The notes beneath the pieces were generated by a model, which saw nothing but the letters and a program-made list of their open reading frames with translations, was not told the DNA's origin and searched no databases. Positions 34,038 through 42,593 of a DNA stretch of 47,110 nt are shown one piece after another (the stretch's first letter is position 1; each line of letters opens with the position of its first letter). Source of the stretch: Oligoflexia bacterium. Lineage in GTDB: Bacteria; Bdellovibrionota_C; UBA2361; JBGSMV01. Both the position numbers and the translations under genes were made by a program. The stretch is taken from the NCBI GenBank assembly GCA_019694515.1, contig JAIBBU010000025.1, positions 1 to 47,110 of the forward strand. Reading direction: 5' to 3'.

Positions 34038-35003
34038 TTATCCGTTAAGCGAATCGTCCATGAGCAAAAGCTCTCGCGTGAGATGCGGATCCAAATCTCC
34101 GTCCGCGGCCATGGAGTTAATAATGCCCGTTGCCTTTTCCCGAGAATGCGCCGGTTTATAGGGACGTTCTGAACGGAGCGCGTCCCAGACATCACAAACG
34201 GCAAAGAGCCGATCTATTTCTGAGATCTCGCTGCCTACGAGTTCCCTCGGATAACCTCGTCCGTTCGGTTTTTCGTGATGACCAAGCGCAACCTGCGCAC
34301 AGGCCGCAAATAGCTCCACCGGCCCATCGATGAAAAGATCATATTCAAAGGCGGTCTCGGCGCAGGCTGAAAGAATTTGCTGCCCCAGCCCAGCATGCTG
34401 CCTAATCACCTCAAATTCCCATTCGTCAAGCCTACTCGGCTTCTGCAAGATTGTCTTTGGCACACACAGCTTCCCCACATCATGCAACAATCCTGCAGCG
34501 AGAAAGAAATTCGTGCAGGGTTCAGCTATGCCACAGCGTTGTGCCAGGGTCTTTGCTGTTAAGCCAACTCGGTTGCTATGCTCCGCGGTTTCGCGATCGA
34601 ATACCGTCAGGCTGGCGTGCAGCATCCGCGCAAGATTGTATGGGGTAGCTGCTAAGGCTTGCGGCGTCGTTTGCTGCTTAAGGCAGAATTGGCCGATCTG
34701 CTTTTGCATTACCGCAGCCAAACCTCGCGCCACATATCCCATCTTCTCGATAACCAGCCCCGCCTCCTCCCTGGCTGGAAAACCTTCAAATTTCAGCCGT
34801 CCCAGTTCAGCGAAGGTTTCAGCGGATAGTCGCTCCTCGGCGGCCGGGTTTCGATGCATCTCGCGGTCAACAACGAAATACTGTGTCCCCATTCGAATAA
34901 GCGAATCGGATCGATGTGCGTGGAACGGATCGGTGGCTTCGGTACTCGGAAGTTCAGCCAACGCCAAGTCCAATGGGGTCTGTGAGGTCTTACGATCTGC
35001 CAT
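34038..35003 (-). CDS. HD-GYP domain protein (probable cyclic di-GMP phosphodiesterase)
   Basis: 321 residues, soluble. Residues 1-120 are an unknown N-terminal domain. The HD-GYP core is at about 125-310: VFDRETAEHSNRVGLTA, the HD pair in LLHDVGKLCVPKTIL, LGHHEKPNGRGYP (HHE with GYP) and IDRLFAVCDVWDALRSERPY. All metal ligands expected for cyclic di-nucleotide hydrolysis appear present. It stands alone, divergent from the unknown gene at 35215. Together with the GGDEF-like protein 4 kb upstream it suggests cyclic di-GMP signalling, though the second messenger could differ. Confidence 0.88.
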   Translation of the reverse strand: MADRKTSQTPLDLALAELPSTEATDPFHAHRSDSLIRMGTQYFVVDREMHRNPAAEERLSAETFAELGRLKFEGFPAREEAGLVIEKMGYVARGLAAVMQKQIGQFCLKQQTTPQALAATPYNLARMLHASLTVFDRETAEHSNRVGLTAKTLAQRCGIAEPCTNFFLAAGLLHDVGKLCVPKTILQKPSRLDEWEFEVIRQHAGLGQQILSACAETAFEYDLFIDGPVELFAACAQVALGHHEKPNGRGYPRELVGSEISEIDRLFAVCDVWDALRSERPYKPAHSREKATGIINSMAADGDLDPHLTRELLLMDDSLNG

Positions 35004-35214
35004 GCTACTGCTTTAGAAGGCGCTCTTTTGTGCCCTGCAGAAGGTTATGGATGATTTCTGAATGGAGATGCCTAGGGCCGAATCCCTGTTCCTAGCCTGA
35101 ATTAACAACTTCACGGAATGTCGCTTCAGCGGCAAAGTGCCCGTCTTCAGTAAGCAGGAGAAAGCATCTATACTCACCCCATTAATTTAGAGCTGTCTAA
35201 GGTAACTACGTCCC
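35004..35214. promoter_or_regulatory. Divergent intergenic region between HD-GYP gene and unknown gene
   Basis: 211 bp. It contains a partial inverted repeat (GCCTAGG near 35070 and CCTAGCC near 35091) and TATACT near 35168 as a possible -10 for the plus-strand gene. Otherwise I see nothing specific. Confidence 0.3.
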
Positions 35215-35913
35215 ATGATTGAAACACCGCAGCCTGATGGCAAGGTTAGCGTCAAGCAGATCGGACTGATGGTCGCTGCCCGCGGCGCCGCCGTTGTCGC
35301 GGCCGCCGGATTGAGCTTTGCTTTTTTTGGCGGCGATCGTCCGGTCAGCCAGTCTGCGGACTCCGTTGGGGACTATGTACTGAATAGCGGTACCGCCACG
35401 GTTCAAGATCTGGGCTCTTACGCCTGGCAGGTGGATCCATCGATCGTACAGCTGATCGCCCGACGCAGCGCGCTTTATCATGTCTCCGCTGACGAACAGC
35501 CATTAGTGCAAGCGTTCGTTAAAGCAGAGGTATTCTTGGAGCTTTTCCAAGATCGCACCGATATGCAGCTCTATTTCAGACCAGCGCTGCGCGGCGCCGC
35601 GGTTCAGGCCTTGGCGCAGGCCAGTGAACAATCCGCCAAGTACTGCAACCGGTTGCGGCTGCAAGGAGCCACTCCAGATTCTAATCTGGTCACCATGCCT
35701 CTTTACTTTCTGTATGCTGCAAATGTGATTAAAGATCTGCGCGAAAGCGATTTGACTCTGCACTGGGCCAAGATCGCCGATCAGTCGGAGGTGGCCGTGG
35801 ATGAGAACCCTACCAGAAATCTGCTGGAGCTCAGCAGGGCTGTTCGGAGCAGCATTGCGCCACTATTGGCAAGATTGGCCGTCTCGGATTCCCTCAATTC
35901 AGCTGGGTTGTAG
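35215..35913 (+). CDS. Protein of unknown function with N-terminal membrane helix
   Basis: 232 residues from ATG 35215; no clear Shine-Dalgarno (a weak AAGG 13 nt away). One helix at about 18-38 (LMVAARGAAVVAAAGLSFAF) would anchor it or serve as a signal peptide. The rest is helical, with QPLVQAFVKAEVFLELFQDR near 94. No family is recognised. It ends 6 bp before the convergent beta-helix gene. A TATACT that could be a -10 lies near 35168. Confidence 0.6.
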   Translation: MIETPQPDGKVSVKQIGLMVAARGAAVVAAAGLSFAFFGGDRPVSQSADSVGDYVLNSGTATVQDLGSYAWQVDPSIVQLIARRSALYHVSADEQPLVQAFVKAEVFLELFQDRTDMQLYFRPALRGAAVQALAQASEQSAKYCNRLRLQGATPDSNLVTMPLYFLYAANVIKDLRESDLTLHWAKIADQSEVAVDENPTRNLLELSRAVRSSIAPLLARLAVSDSLNSAGL

Positions 35914-35919
35914 TGCCAG

Positions 35920-37947
35920 CTATTGCACCCGCAAATTGTCAGGACTGTTCGGAGGAACACTATCTCCGGAGGTAGAGCTTACATATTCCGAAGCACCGAT
36001 GTCGGGCGCACTGCCTGTGAAATTATCATTAATGCCGGGGAAGCGTACCGCTGCATCCCGGGCGGGGCTTGATGCCTGCAAGCTAAAATCAAACCCGGCC
36101 TGATTAACGAAGAGCGGATTCGCGGCTTTACCATGCGTTTCAAATCCGGTATCACGGCGCAAGTCAGCGAGAGATGAGTAGTCAATATTCCTCCAGCGGA
36201 AGAATATGTCGGAGCCGCTGACAAAGAAAAGATCTCCATCAAAATCATTTCCAGTTTGGCTCTCACCAGAATCGTCCGTGACGGCAGCCCTCCCCGTCCC
36301 ACTCAGGATATTATTGCGCCAGTGAATATTCGAGTACGGGCCGGTCGGCCAAACTGAAGCAAACCCCGAGCGCCCGCTCCAAACCGTATTGTGCATGATC
36401 CAGACATGCCCGGTGCCGCTAAGGGAAAGTTTAAAGGACCTTTTCCACTGATCATAAAAAGTGTTGTAGAGAATAAACATCGGGCCGTCATACACCGGCG
36501 CCAAGGAGAGCGAGTCAAAGCAGTTATGCACCCTGTTGCCCCAGGCCCGTATATTCACCCCCGACACTACCTCAAGCTCCAAACCATCATCACCACACCC
36601 CGAGATGTCGTTGTCATAAAAATCGGAGTCCGCGGCAACATCGTTGCCTGAGGCTCCGTCCCCGGTGTCTAAGCCGTCAAAGACTCCCTGCACAATATTT
36701 CTTGCGATCACATGGCCACGACCCGTCCGAAGGGCAACTCCAGCAGTGCCTTCTTGAATGCCAGCCTTGGAGGCATCCCAGGGCCAGGTTCCAATGCGTG
36801 AATCGTAGAAGGTGCTCTCGCTTATATAGGAATCAAAGGAATCACGGCTGACATAGATCCCGCGTCCACCGATAGTGCTAGCCAGGATATTATGCACCAC
36901 GGTCCCGCGGGCCGCATAAAGTCGGATTGCAGAAGTTCCAGACGAAGCTGCCGAGAAGCCGTAGTGCTGAAAAGTCAGCCCCTCGATATGCCAATAGTTG
37001 GCATCCATAAATATGCCAATGTCGTAGCGCGCGATATTGATCGGGGTTCCGATCGGTGAAACATTGCCTTCGAGCCTGATATGAAGCCTTCCCCCATCAA
37101 TTACCCAGCCCTGATTGACGGCAGCCGGAGGGCTGACCGGGCTTCCACTCAGAGGCGGGATCGTGCCAGTGCGCAAATTCGCCAAGCTCGAGGACGCATT
37201 TAGCCGATATATCGAACCACCCTGCCCGACGCTAATCACGCGCGGTGTGCCGCTATATGCGATGCTATAAACGCCCCCGCCATCATCGCGCCAATCATTG
37301 CGCAGCCGATTCGCCGGGTCCGCGCCGTCCAAGATCGCGGCACGCGGCACATCCGAAATCAGATGGATATAGTTGTTAGCAGTTCCGCTTCTAAGCGCGA
37401 TTGAGGACGGAACTTCCTGGTAATATGTTCCAGCTTTTAGCCGCACCTGATCGCCTGCATTCGCGCGGCTCATGGCCAAGCCGACGCTTAAGAGCGGCGC
37501 ACTTTCGGTTCCCGGATTAGAGTCGCTGCCATTCGGAGCAACCCAGATTGCATTCGCTCCCGGGGCGGGTGTGGGGATGGCTTCAGTACGGGTAGTGGTG
37601 CTGGCCGAAACCGGAGCGCCGCTCCCATCAGCGTCCGCGATAGTGACCCGCACATCGAAGGCTGCAGCCGGAGCAATGAAGAGCACACTGCCGGCCCACC
37701 GACGGGTGGCTCCCGATACAAAACGGGTCATCGTCATTCCCTGCCGCCAGGTGGACTCGCCGCTCGGCCGCCATTCGATACTCGCACTGCTATTAGTATT
37801 GTCATCGCCGGTGTACGCGAGCCGCACTCCGATCGCACGCATCGTGGGGTATAATTCTAACGCGCCCGGAACGGAGTTGTTCTGAGCCCCGGCTGACGCC
37901 GCAGATAAAACCAGGACCAGCCAGAGAGATTTGAGAGAAGTCCGCAT
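35920..37947 (-). CDS. Secreted right-handed parallel beta-helix protein
   Basis: 675 residues from ATG 37947 with GGAGG about 8 nt upstream; a signal peptide follows (LKSLWLVLVLSAASAGAQ). After an Ig-like N-terminal part (about 20-125) comes IWVAPNGSDSNPGTESAPLL, the usual entrance to pectate-lyase-like beta-helices, and then many turns with AxRNI, NxIxxxGDDGLEL and IMHNTVWSG strings. It is probably an exported polysaccharide-active or adhesive protein; no catalytic residues can be assigned. The last 12 residues (VPPNSPDNLRV) look like the first strand of a fibronectin type III domain that then stops, so the C-terminus may be truncated. Confidence 0.85.
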   Translation of the reverse strand: MRTSLKSLWLVLVLSAASAGAQNNSVPGALELYPTMRAIGVRLAYTGDDNTNSSASIEWRPSGESTWRQGMTMTRFVSGATRRWAGSVLFIAPAAAFDVRVTIADADGSGAPVSASTTTRTEAIPTPAPGANAIWVAPNGSDSNPGTESAPLLSVGLAMSRANAGDQVRLKAGTYYQEVPSSIALRSGTANNYIHLISDVPRAAILDGADPANRLRNDWRDDGGGVYSIAYSGTPRVISVGQGGSIYRLNASSSLANLRTGTIPPLSGSPVSPPAAVNQGWVIDGGRLHIRLEGNVSPIGTPINIARYDIGIFMDANYWHIEGLTFQHYGFSAASSGTSAIRLYAARGTVVHNILASTIGGRGIYVSRDSFDSYISESTFYDSRIGTWPWDASKAGIQEGTAGVALRTGRGHVIARNIVQGVFDGLDTGDGASGNDVAADSDFYDNDISGCGDDGLELEVVSGVNIRAWGNRVHNCFDSLSLAPVYDGPMFILYNTFYDQWKRSFKLSLSGTGHVWIMHNTVWSGRSGFASVWPTGPYSNIHWRNNILSGTGRAAVTDDSGESQTGNDFDGDLFFVSGSDIFFRWRNIDYSSLADLRRDTGFETHGKAANPLFVNQAGFDFSLQASSPARDAAVRFPGINDNFTGSAPDIGASEYVSSTSGDSVPPNSPDNLRVQ

Positions 37948-38069
37948 CACCACCTCCACACACAAAAGCCGAGCTTCGGCCAAGCTTACGCCATGGGTTA
38001 GCGCGAAGCACGACCAAAAATTCCCCTAAGATAATGACGAGCCCGCGGAAGACCCAGCTCTGGCCGCTC

Positions 38070-38615
38070 TTAATGCCAGTTCGATTCTTCCCTAATTTTC
38101 ATCAGCCGTTCGTACAGCCCCAGATCGCCGTACTTGATGCATAGATTTCTAAACTCATCGTCGTCCATGCGCAGTCCGGCATGATCAACTAAATTAAGAA
38201 TATCGCCCATGTCGAGTTGGGTGCGATCGCCAGGCATAAACCTAAGCGCATAGAGGCGCATTGCAATCAGATGCTCAGTCGAGGGAATGATTGCCTTTTC
38301 ACCGCCGAACTGCACGACCTGGGCGCTCTCCTTCATGCGCTCGAAGGTCTCATCCCCGACGAAGATAACGAAAAGTCTATAAGCTTGAAGTCCGTTAGGC
38401 TGGCATTCTAGAAAAGCACCGCCGCCCCGAGTCAGAACATACTCCGGCTGCTTAAGCACGCTGCGCCAGGTATCGACCTCCGCGCCGCGCGCTACGATCT
38501 CGAGATCAGAGGTTTGACGCGGCACCCCCAGAGCGCTGATGGCTTGACCACCCACCACGAAGAACCCTAAGCCTTTCTGGTGCGCTCTGGACTGAAGCGC
38601 TGACAAAACCGTCAC
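38070..38615 (-). CDS. Nucleotidyltransferase-fold protein
   Basis: 181 residues from GTG 38615. LGFFVVGGQAISALGVPRQT then SDLEIVARG is the start of a polymerase-beta-like nucleotidyltransferase: the GG pair at 22-23, then Asp37 with Glu39 in place of the usual second Asp. The C-terminal half is helical. It resembles AbiEii/MNT-type or DUF-type nucleotidyltransferases that can be toxins, but there is no antitoxin gene beside it, so a toxin-antitoxin role is not supported. Monocistronic. Confidence 0.7.
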   Translation of the reverse strand: MTVLSALQSRAHQKGLGFFVVGGQAISALGVPRQTSDLEIVARGAEVDTWRSVLKQPEYVLTRGGGAFLECQPNGLQAYRLFVIFVGDETFERMKESAQVVQFGGEKAIIPSTEHLIAMRLYALRFMPGDRTQLDMGDILNLVDHAGLRMDDDEFRNLCIKYGDLGLYERLMKIREESNWH

Positions 38616-38663
38616 AGTACCTATTATAGCATTGAAGCAGCCTGCTAGCCCTGATTATCCCGT

Positions 38664-38687
38664 CATTTCGAAAGATGATTCGAAATG
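38664..38687. promoter_or_regulatory. Inverted repeat upstream of the mla-like operon
   Basis: CATTTCGAA-AGATGA-TTCGAAATG, perfect 9-bp arms around a 6-bp spacer, 97 bp before GTG 38784. It lies between the divergent nucleotidyltransferase gene and mlaE, within about 170 bp that must hold both promoters. The length and symmetry suggest an operator; no T-run follows, so a terminator is less likely. Confidence 0.4.
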
Positions 38688-38783
38688 TGATACTTTCGGC
38701 CGAGATGGGCATGAGGGAGGCCCGCTCCGGTCCAACCTTTTGATTACGTTATTAATATTTAGTGCGGGGAGACCGCAAACGCC

Positions 38784-39893
38784 GTGAGTTTTTGGTCGGT
38801 CGATTCTAAAGGAAATGGCGTTGTCGTCAGATTTTTCGACAGGTGGGAGCTATCCCAGCTCCAGGAGATTCGCACAGCCGGAAAAGCTCGCACGCAGGGC
38901 GCCGGGGCGGTGACTTTAGATTTTACCGAGCTGCGCGCCCTCGATACCGCCGGCGCCATGGAGCTTCTCAATGTTATCGGCTGGCCCCAACTTCCGGAAA
39001 AGATCGAGGTACAGGGCGGCGATCCAAGATTTCAAAGTATTCTCAAGATCGTGAGAGAGCGGCTCTCCGCGGATGAAAAAGTCGGCGTGCATGTTTCGCA
39101 CTCTTTTTTAGCACAGCTTGGGGAGGTGACGGTTAATCTGGGGAAAGGCATTGCGGCGCTGGTGAATTTTCTGGGTCAGTCGGTGATGGGCTTTCTCAGT
39201 GTGCTAAGCCGGCCTCACAGCTTCCGGATCAAAGAATTTTTCGTGCAACTGCAGACCACCTGCGTCGACGCGGTGCCAATCTGCTCGTTAGTCACATTCC
39301 TAATCGGGATCGTGATCGCATATTTATATGCGAGTCAGATGCAGCAGTTCGGAGCGAATATCTTCATTGTTGAGGCCGTTTCAATTGCGATGTGTCGGGA
39401 ACTCTCCCCGTTGATTGTGGCGATCATTGTGGCGGGGCGTTCCGGATCAGCTTACACGGCACAGATCGGGACAATGAAGCTGAATGAGGAGATCGATGCA
39501 ATCTACACCATGGGCTTATCGCCGATGCAGGTCTTGGTTCTGCCGCGGGTGCTGGCGCTGATAATCTCCATGCCGCTGTTGGTCTTCGTAGGCGATTTCG
39601 TGGGCACGCTCGGGGGTGCCGCAATTGCAGATCTATTTTTAGAGATAACTCCGCAGACTTTCATCGAACGACTGCACACGGTCTTCAAGCTCAAACACAT
39701 GGTGATCGGCTTAATCAAAGCTCCGGTGTTTGCTGCCTTCATCGGCGTAATCGGCTGCCGCATGGGTCTCTCGGTCGAAAATAATGCGCGCAGTGTCGGA
39801 CTCAATACCACCTCAACTGTAGTCCAGAGTGTCGTGGCGGTAATTCTACTGAATGCGGTTTTCGCGGTCGTATGTAACGAGCTGGGGTACTAA
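38784..39893 (+). CDS. mlaE: MlaE-family ABC permease fused to STAS domain
   Basis: Permease of an MCE-type lipid transporter at the inner membrane. It is 369 residues from GTG 38784. Residues about 1-110 are a STAS domain (VTLDFTELRALDTAGAMELL), the role played by separate MlaB in E. coli. The MlaE permease follows at 120-368 with the family strings EFFVQLQTTCVDAVPICSLV, VSIAMCRELSPLIVAIIVAG and GRSGSAYTAQIGTMKLNEEI, and VVAVILLNAVFAVV at the end. It is the first gene of an operon with the ATPase, the MCE protein and a lipoprotein. The system likely keeps outer-membrane lipid asymmetry. Confidence 0.95.
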   Translation: MSFWSVDSKGNGVVVRFFDRWELSQLQEIRTAGKARTQGAGAVTLDFTELRALDTAGAMELLNVIGWPQLPEKIEVQGGDPRFQSILKIVRERLSADEKVGVHVSHSFLAQLGEVTVNLGKGIAALVNFLGQSVMGFLSVLSRPHSFRIKEFFVQLQTTCVDAVPICSLVTFLIGIVIAYLYASQMQQFGANIFIVEAVSIAMCRELSPLIVAIIVAGRSGSAYTAQIGTMKLNEEIDAIYTMGLSPMQVLVLPRVLALIISMPLLVFVGDFVGTLGGAAIADLFLEITPQTFIERLHTVFKLKHMVIGLIKAPVFAAFIGVIGCRMGLSVENNARSVGLNTTSTVVQSVVAVILLNAVFAVVCNELGY

Positions 39894-39894
39894 G

Positions 39895-40653
39895 ATGGCC
39901 CCTCTGATCGAGATCAAATCAGTCCAAACCCGCTTCGGAGAGAACTGGGTGCATCGTGATGTCAGCTTCACGATTAACGAGCCGCAGGTCGTGGCATTGA
40001 TCGGGGGGAGCGGTTCGGGGAAATCGGTCTTGTTGAAGGAGATCATTGGACTGCTGAAACCAACGGCTGGAACGATCGCGCTCTTTGGCAAAGATTTGCA
40101 GCGTACCGATCCCGCCGAACTGCGCGAGCTGCGGACCCGCTTCGGGGTGCTGTTCCAAAATGGCGCGCTATTCTCCGCCCTTTCGGTAGCTGACAATGTC
40201 GCAGTGCCGCTGCGCGAGCAAACCACTTTACCCGAAGAGATCATTAACGACATCGTCAGACTGCGCCTTGGGTTGAGCGGGCTGCCGCCCGGCACGGCGA
40301 TCAAGATGCCCAGCGAGCTTTCAGGGGGCATGCGAAAGCGCGCCGCCCTGGCACGGGCGCTGGCCATGGAGCCGCAAATCCTCTTTCTAGACGAGCCCAC
40401 CTCGGGCCTCGACCCGATCATGGCGCGTGCTTTCGATCAGCTGATAAGAACACTCTGTGACGGTTTGGGGCTAACGATTCTACTGGTCACGCATGACCTC
40501 GACACCTTGGATGGAATAGTTGATCGTGTAATAGTTCTGGGCGAAGGCCGCGTGCTGGCAGACGGGCCGGTCGATCGGGTGCGCGCGGTGGATCACCCCT
40601 GGATCAGATCGTATTTCTCGGCGAGAGCCGGACAGGCAGCAAATGGAACCTGA
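39895..40653 (+). CDS. mlaF: ABC transporter ATPase, MlaF family
   Basis: ATP-binding subunit of the lipid transporter. It is 252 residues from ATG 39895, 1 nt after the permease stop; the upstream in-frame codons overlap the permease gene and are not needed. Walker A is GGSGSGKSV near 38, the ABC signature ELSGGMRKRAALARAL near 142, Walker B ILFLDEPTSGLDP near 163, the switch His in LLVTHDLDTL. The SGGMRKR form is typical of the MlaF group. It overlaps the MCE gene by 11 bp. Confidence 0.95.
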   Translation: MAPLIEIKSVQTRFGENWVHRDVSFTINEPQVVALIGGSGSGKSVLLKEIIGLLKPTAGTIALFGKDLQRTDPAELRELRTRFGVLFQNGALFSALSVADNVAVPLREQTTLPEEIINDIVRLRLGLSGLPPGTAIKMPSELSGGMRKRAALARALAMEPQILFLDEPTSGLDPIMARAFDQLIRTLCDGLGLTILLVTHDLDTLDGIVDRVIVLGEGRVLADGPVDRVRAVDHPWIRSYFSARAGQAANGT

Positions 40654-41473
40654 AGCAAAATACACCCTAGTCGGAGTAGTCGTAATTGCGCTGGTGGTTG
40701 GTTTAATCCTGGCGATGCTTTGGATCTCCCACGCCGGCGATTCTGATCAGATTCGTGGGTACGCCATCTACTTCAAGAATTTCTCACTTAGCGGATTGCA
40801 GGCTAACAGCGATGTGACGATGAAGGGCATCAAAGTCGGCACTGTAACTAACTGGGAGATTCCGCCTACCGATATCGAGAGGGTCAAGGTGCTGATTACC
40901 GTGCAGGCGGGCGCTCCGGTAAAGACCGACACCCAGGCGGTAATCAATCGGAACTTGCTGACTGGATTAGCACACGTAGATCTGATCGGAAGCACGCAGC
41001 AGGCCCCGAACTTGAGCTTCGTCCCGCCGGGCGAGGATTATCCGATCATTCCCGAGGGCAAGAGCGAATTGGATCAACTGAAGGATAGCCTGCCCGAGGT
41101 GCTGGCCAATGCTTCAAGTTTACTCTCCGGTGCCTCGGAACTGTTTTCCCCTGAAAATAGGAAATCGATCTCGGAGCTGCTGACCAATCTTAATGCCTTT
41201 AGTCAGAGGCTGGCTTCCAACGAAAATCAGCTAACCCAGGCGATGAATGGCATTAACTCAATTGTCACTGAGGTACGCGGATTAGTTCGCGCTCTGGATA
41301 CCCAGACGCGCTCGCTCACCCAGACGATCGAATCCTCCGCCGATGCGCTGACGCACGACGTAAACCTTGCAACCCAAAGCTTGAGTCGGACCCTTGAAAG
41401 CTATCAGGATCCCGGCACCCTGCTGCGGGGGCCGAGCGCTCGAAGTTACGGACCAGGAGAACGTCCCAAATGA
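40643..41473 (+). CDS. mlaD: MCE (MlaD-type) substrate-binding protein
   Basis: Periplasmic lipid-binding part of the transporter, anchored by one N-terminal helix at about 7-30 (YTLVGVVVIALVVGLILAML). The MCE domain follows at about 40-115 (YFKNFSLSGLQANSDVTMKG, then IKVGTVTNWEI). From about 130 on the protein is a long helical/coiled tail (LLTNLNAFSQRLASNENQLT...), longer than E. coli MlaD, as in Mce proteins that form tunnels. It is 276 residues. It overlaps the mlaF end by 11 bp and the lipoprotein gene by 4 bp. Confidence 0.93.
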   Translation: MEPEAKYTLVGVVVIALVVGLILAMLWISHAGDSDQIRGYAIYFKNFSLSGLQANSDVTMKGIKVGTVTNWEIPPTDIERVKVLITVQAGAPVKTDTQAVINRNLLTGLAHVDLIGSTQQAPNLSFVPPGEDYPIIPEGKSELDQLKDSLPEVLANASSLLSGASELFSPENRKSISELLTNLNAFSQRLASNENQLTQAMNGINSIVTEVRGLVRALDTQTRSLTQTIESSADALTHDVNLATQSLSRTLESYQDPGTLLRGPSARSYGPGERPK

Positions 41474-42123
41474 AACACCTGTTAGTAATTCTCTCGATCA
41501 TAGCCGCTAGCGGCTGCTCCATTCTCGGCGCGCCTACAGATCCCAGCACCGTTTACCTGCTGAACGCCGCGCCCTGCGCGCCGGCCGATCAAGCCGAACG
41601 CGGCACGCGCGGCCTCGTGATTAGAGAGGTCACCGCTCCACAGCATTTAGCGACACGCCGTATCGCCTGGACCGATGGCGTGACGGTGAATTACTACCAG
41701 CTGGCGATGTGGGCCGAGCAGCCCGCTTCAGCACTGACCGAGGCGTTGGTTCAATCGGCGGAATGCAGCGGAATTTTCAGGAACGTGACGGCCCGTCCCG
41801 CCGGCATTAGCGCGGACTATGCGCTAAGCGCCGGATTGATCCGATTTGAGCATGAGGTTACGGCGGGAAACAGCGCGGCCATAGTGACGCTGCGGGCGGA
41901 GCTGGCTGATCTACGGAGTCGCACCCTTAGCGCTTCGAAGTTATTTTCCGCACGCGTGGATACAGGCTCATCGGATTCCGCTGGAGCCGTAAGAGCGCTG
42001 ACCGAGGCAAGTTGGAAGATTGGGACAGAGTTAAACGAATGGCTTAGGGAGCAGCTTAATGAATCACAATCGGATAAAGCAGCTCGAATCGAGGTATCGC
42101 CACCTGAAAGAAGCGGCCGCTAG
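41470..42123 (+). CDS. ABC-transport auxiliary lipoprotein (PqiC/YmbA-like)
   Basis: 217 residues. A lipoprotein signal ends in A-S-G-C with Cys16. The mature part has VYLLNAAPCAP near 28, then TRRIAWTDGVTVNYYQLAMW, the pattern of the auxiliary lipoprotein domain that pairs with MCE transporters (PqiC type). It is the last gene of the operon and overlaps mlaD by 4 bp (ATGA). Its final 68 bp overlap the convergent apaG 3' end. It probably sits in the outer membrane and couples the MCE tunnel to it. Confidence 0.85.
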   Translation: MKHLLVILSIIAASGCSILGAPTDPSTVYLLNAAPCAPADQAERGTRGLVIREVTAPQHLATRRIAWTDGVTVNYYQLAMWAEQPASALTEALVQSAECSGIFRNVTARPAGISADYALSAGLIRFEHEVTAGNSAAIVTLRAELADLRSRTLSASKLFSARVDTGSSDSAGAVRALTEASWKIGTELNEWLREQLNESQSDKAARIEVSPPERSGR

Positions 42124-42475
42124 CCGCTCTAAAAGTATAGCTGCCCTCCATTGAGCCGAGCGGATCCTGGATCACAGCGCCACTTGAATATTCGAACATG
42201 GCGCCGGGCTCAAGCACCGGCTGTTCGCCCACTACTCCGGGTCCTACGACCTCCGCGATCTGCTGTCCGTTAGAGCGGATGATCCAATGACGCTCTAAGA
42301 GCTGCGCCGTTTCTTCTCCCAGATTTTCAATGCGGATTGTATAGGAGAAAGCGAAATGACTTCGTGCCGGTTCCGAATTTGCAAGCAGCGGCTGGCAACT
42401 CGCCGAAACCCTCACGTTCTCAGTAATCTCGCTATAGATAGAATCGAGATACTGTTCTTTTTGAACCTGCGCCAT
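42056..42475 (-). CDS. apaG: ApaG-domain protein
   Basis: 139 residues from ATG 42475 (MAQVQKEQYLDSIYSEITEN). The beta-sandwich of ApaG is clear: FSYTIRIENLGEETAQLLER, HWIIRSNGQQIAEVVGPGVV, GEQPVLEPGAMFEYSSGAVI and SMEGSYTF, ending in the family-typical RFELLYPIVIH. The role in bacteria is not settled (linked to Co/Mg resistance and to Ap4A metabolism by operon position in enterics). Its 3' end overlaps the lipoprotein gene by 68 bp tail to tail. Confidence 0.93.
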   Translation of the reverse strand: MAQVQKEQYLDSIYSEITENVRVSASCQPLLANSEPARSHFAFSYTIRIENLGEETAQLLERHWIIRSNGQQIAEVVGPGVVGEQPVLEPGAMFEYSSGAVIQDPLGSMEGSYTFRAASGRFFQVAIPRFELLYPIVIH

Positions 42476-42593
42476 AGAGCTAGAACCCACGACTTACTTT
42501 AAGTCCCTAAAAGTATGGTAACTAGGAACTGGAAAGGCTGTCTAGACCGGTTTTTGGGGTAATCCGGCGCAGGCGGCGAGGAAAAGACCCGCG

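Noticed and set aside
38070..38615. Toxin-antitoxin or abortive-infection module around the nucleotidyltransferase-like gene
   Set aside because: There is no partner gene next to it and the second catalytic Asp is Glu, so the link is not supported.
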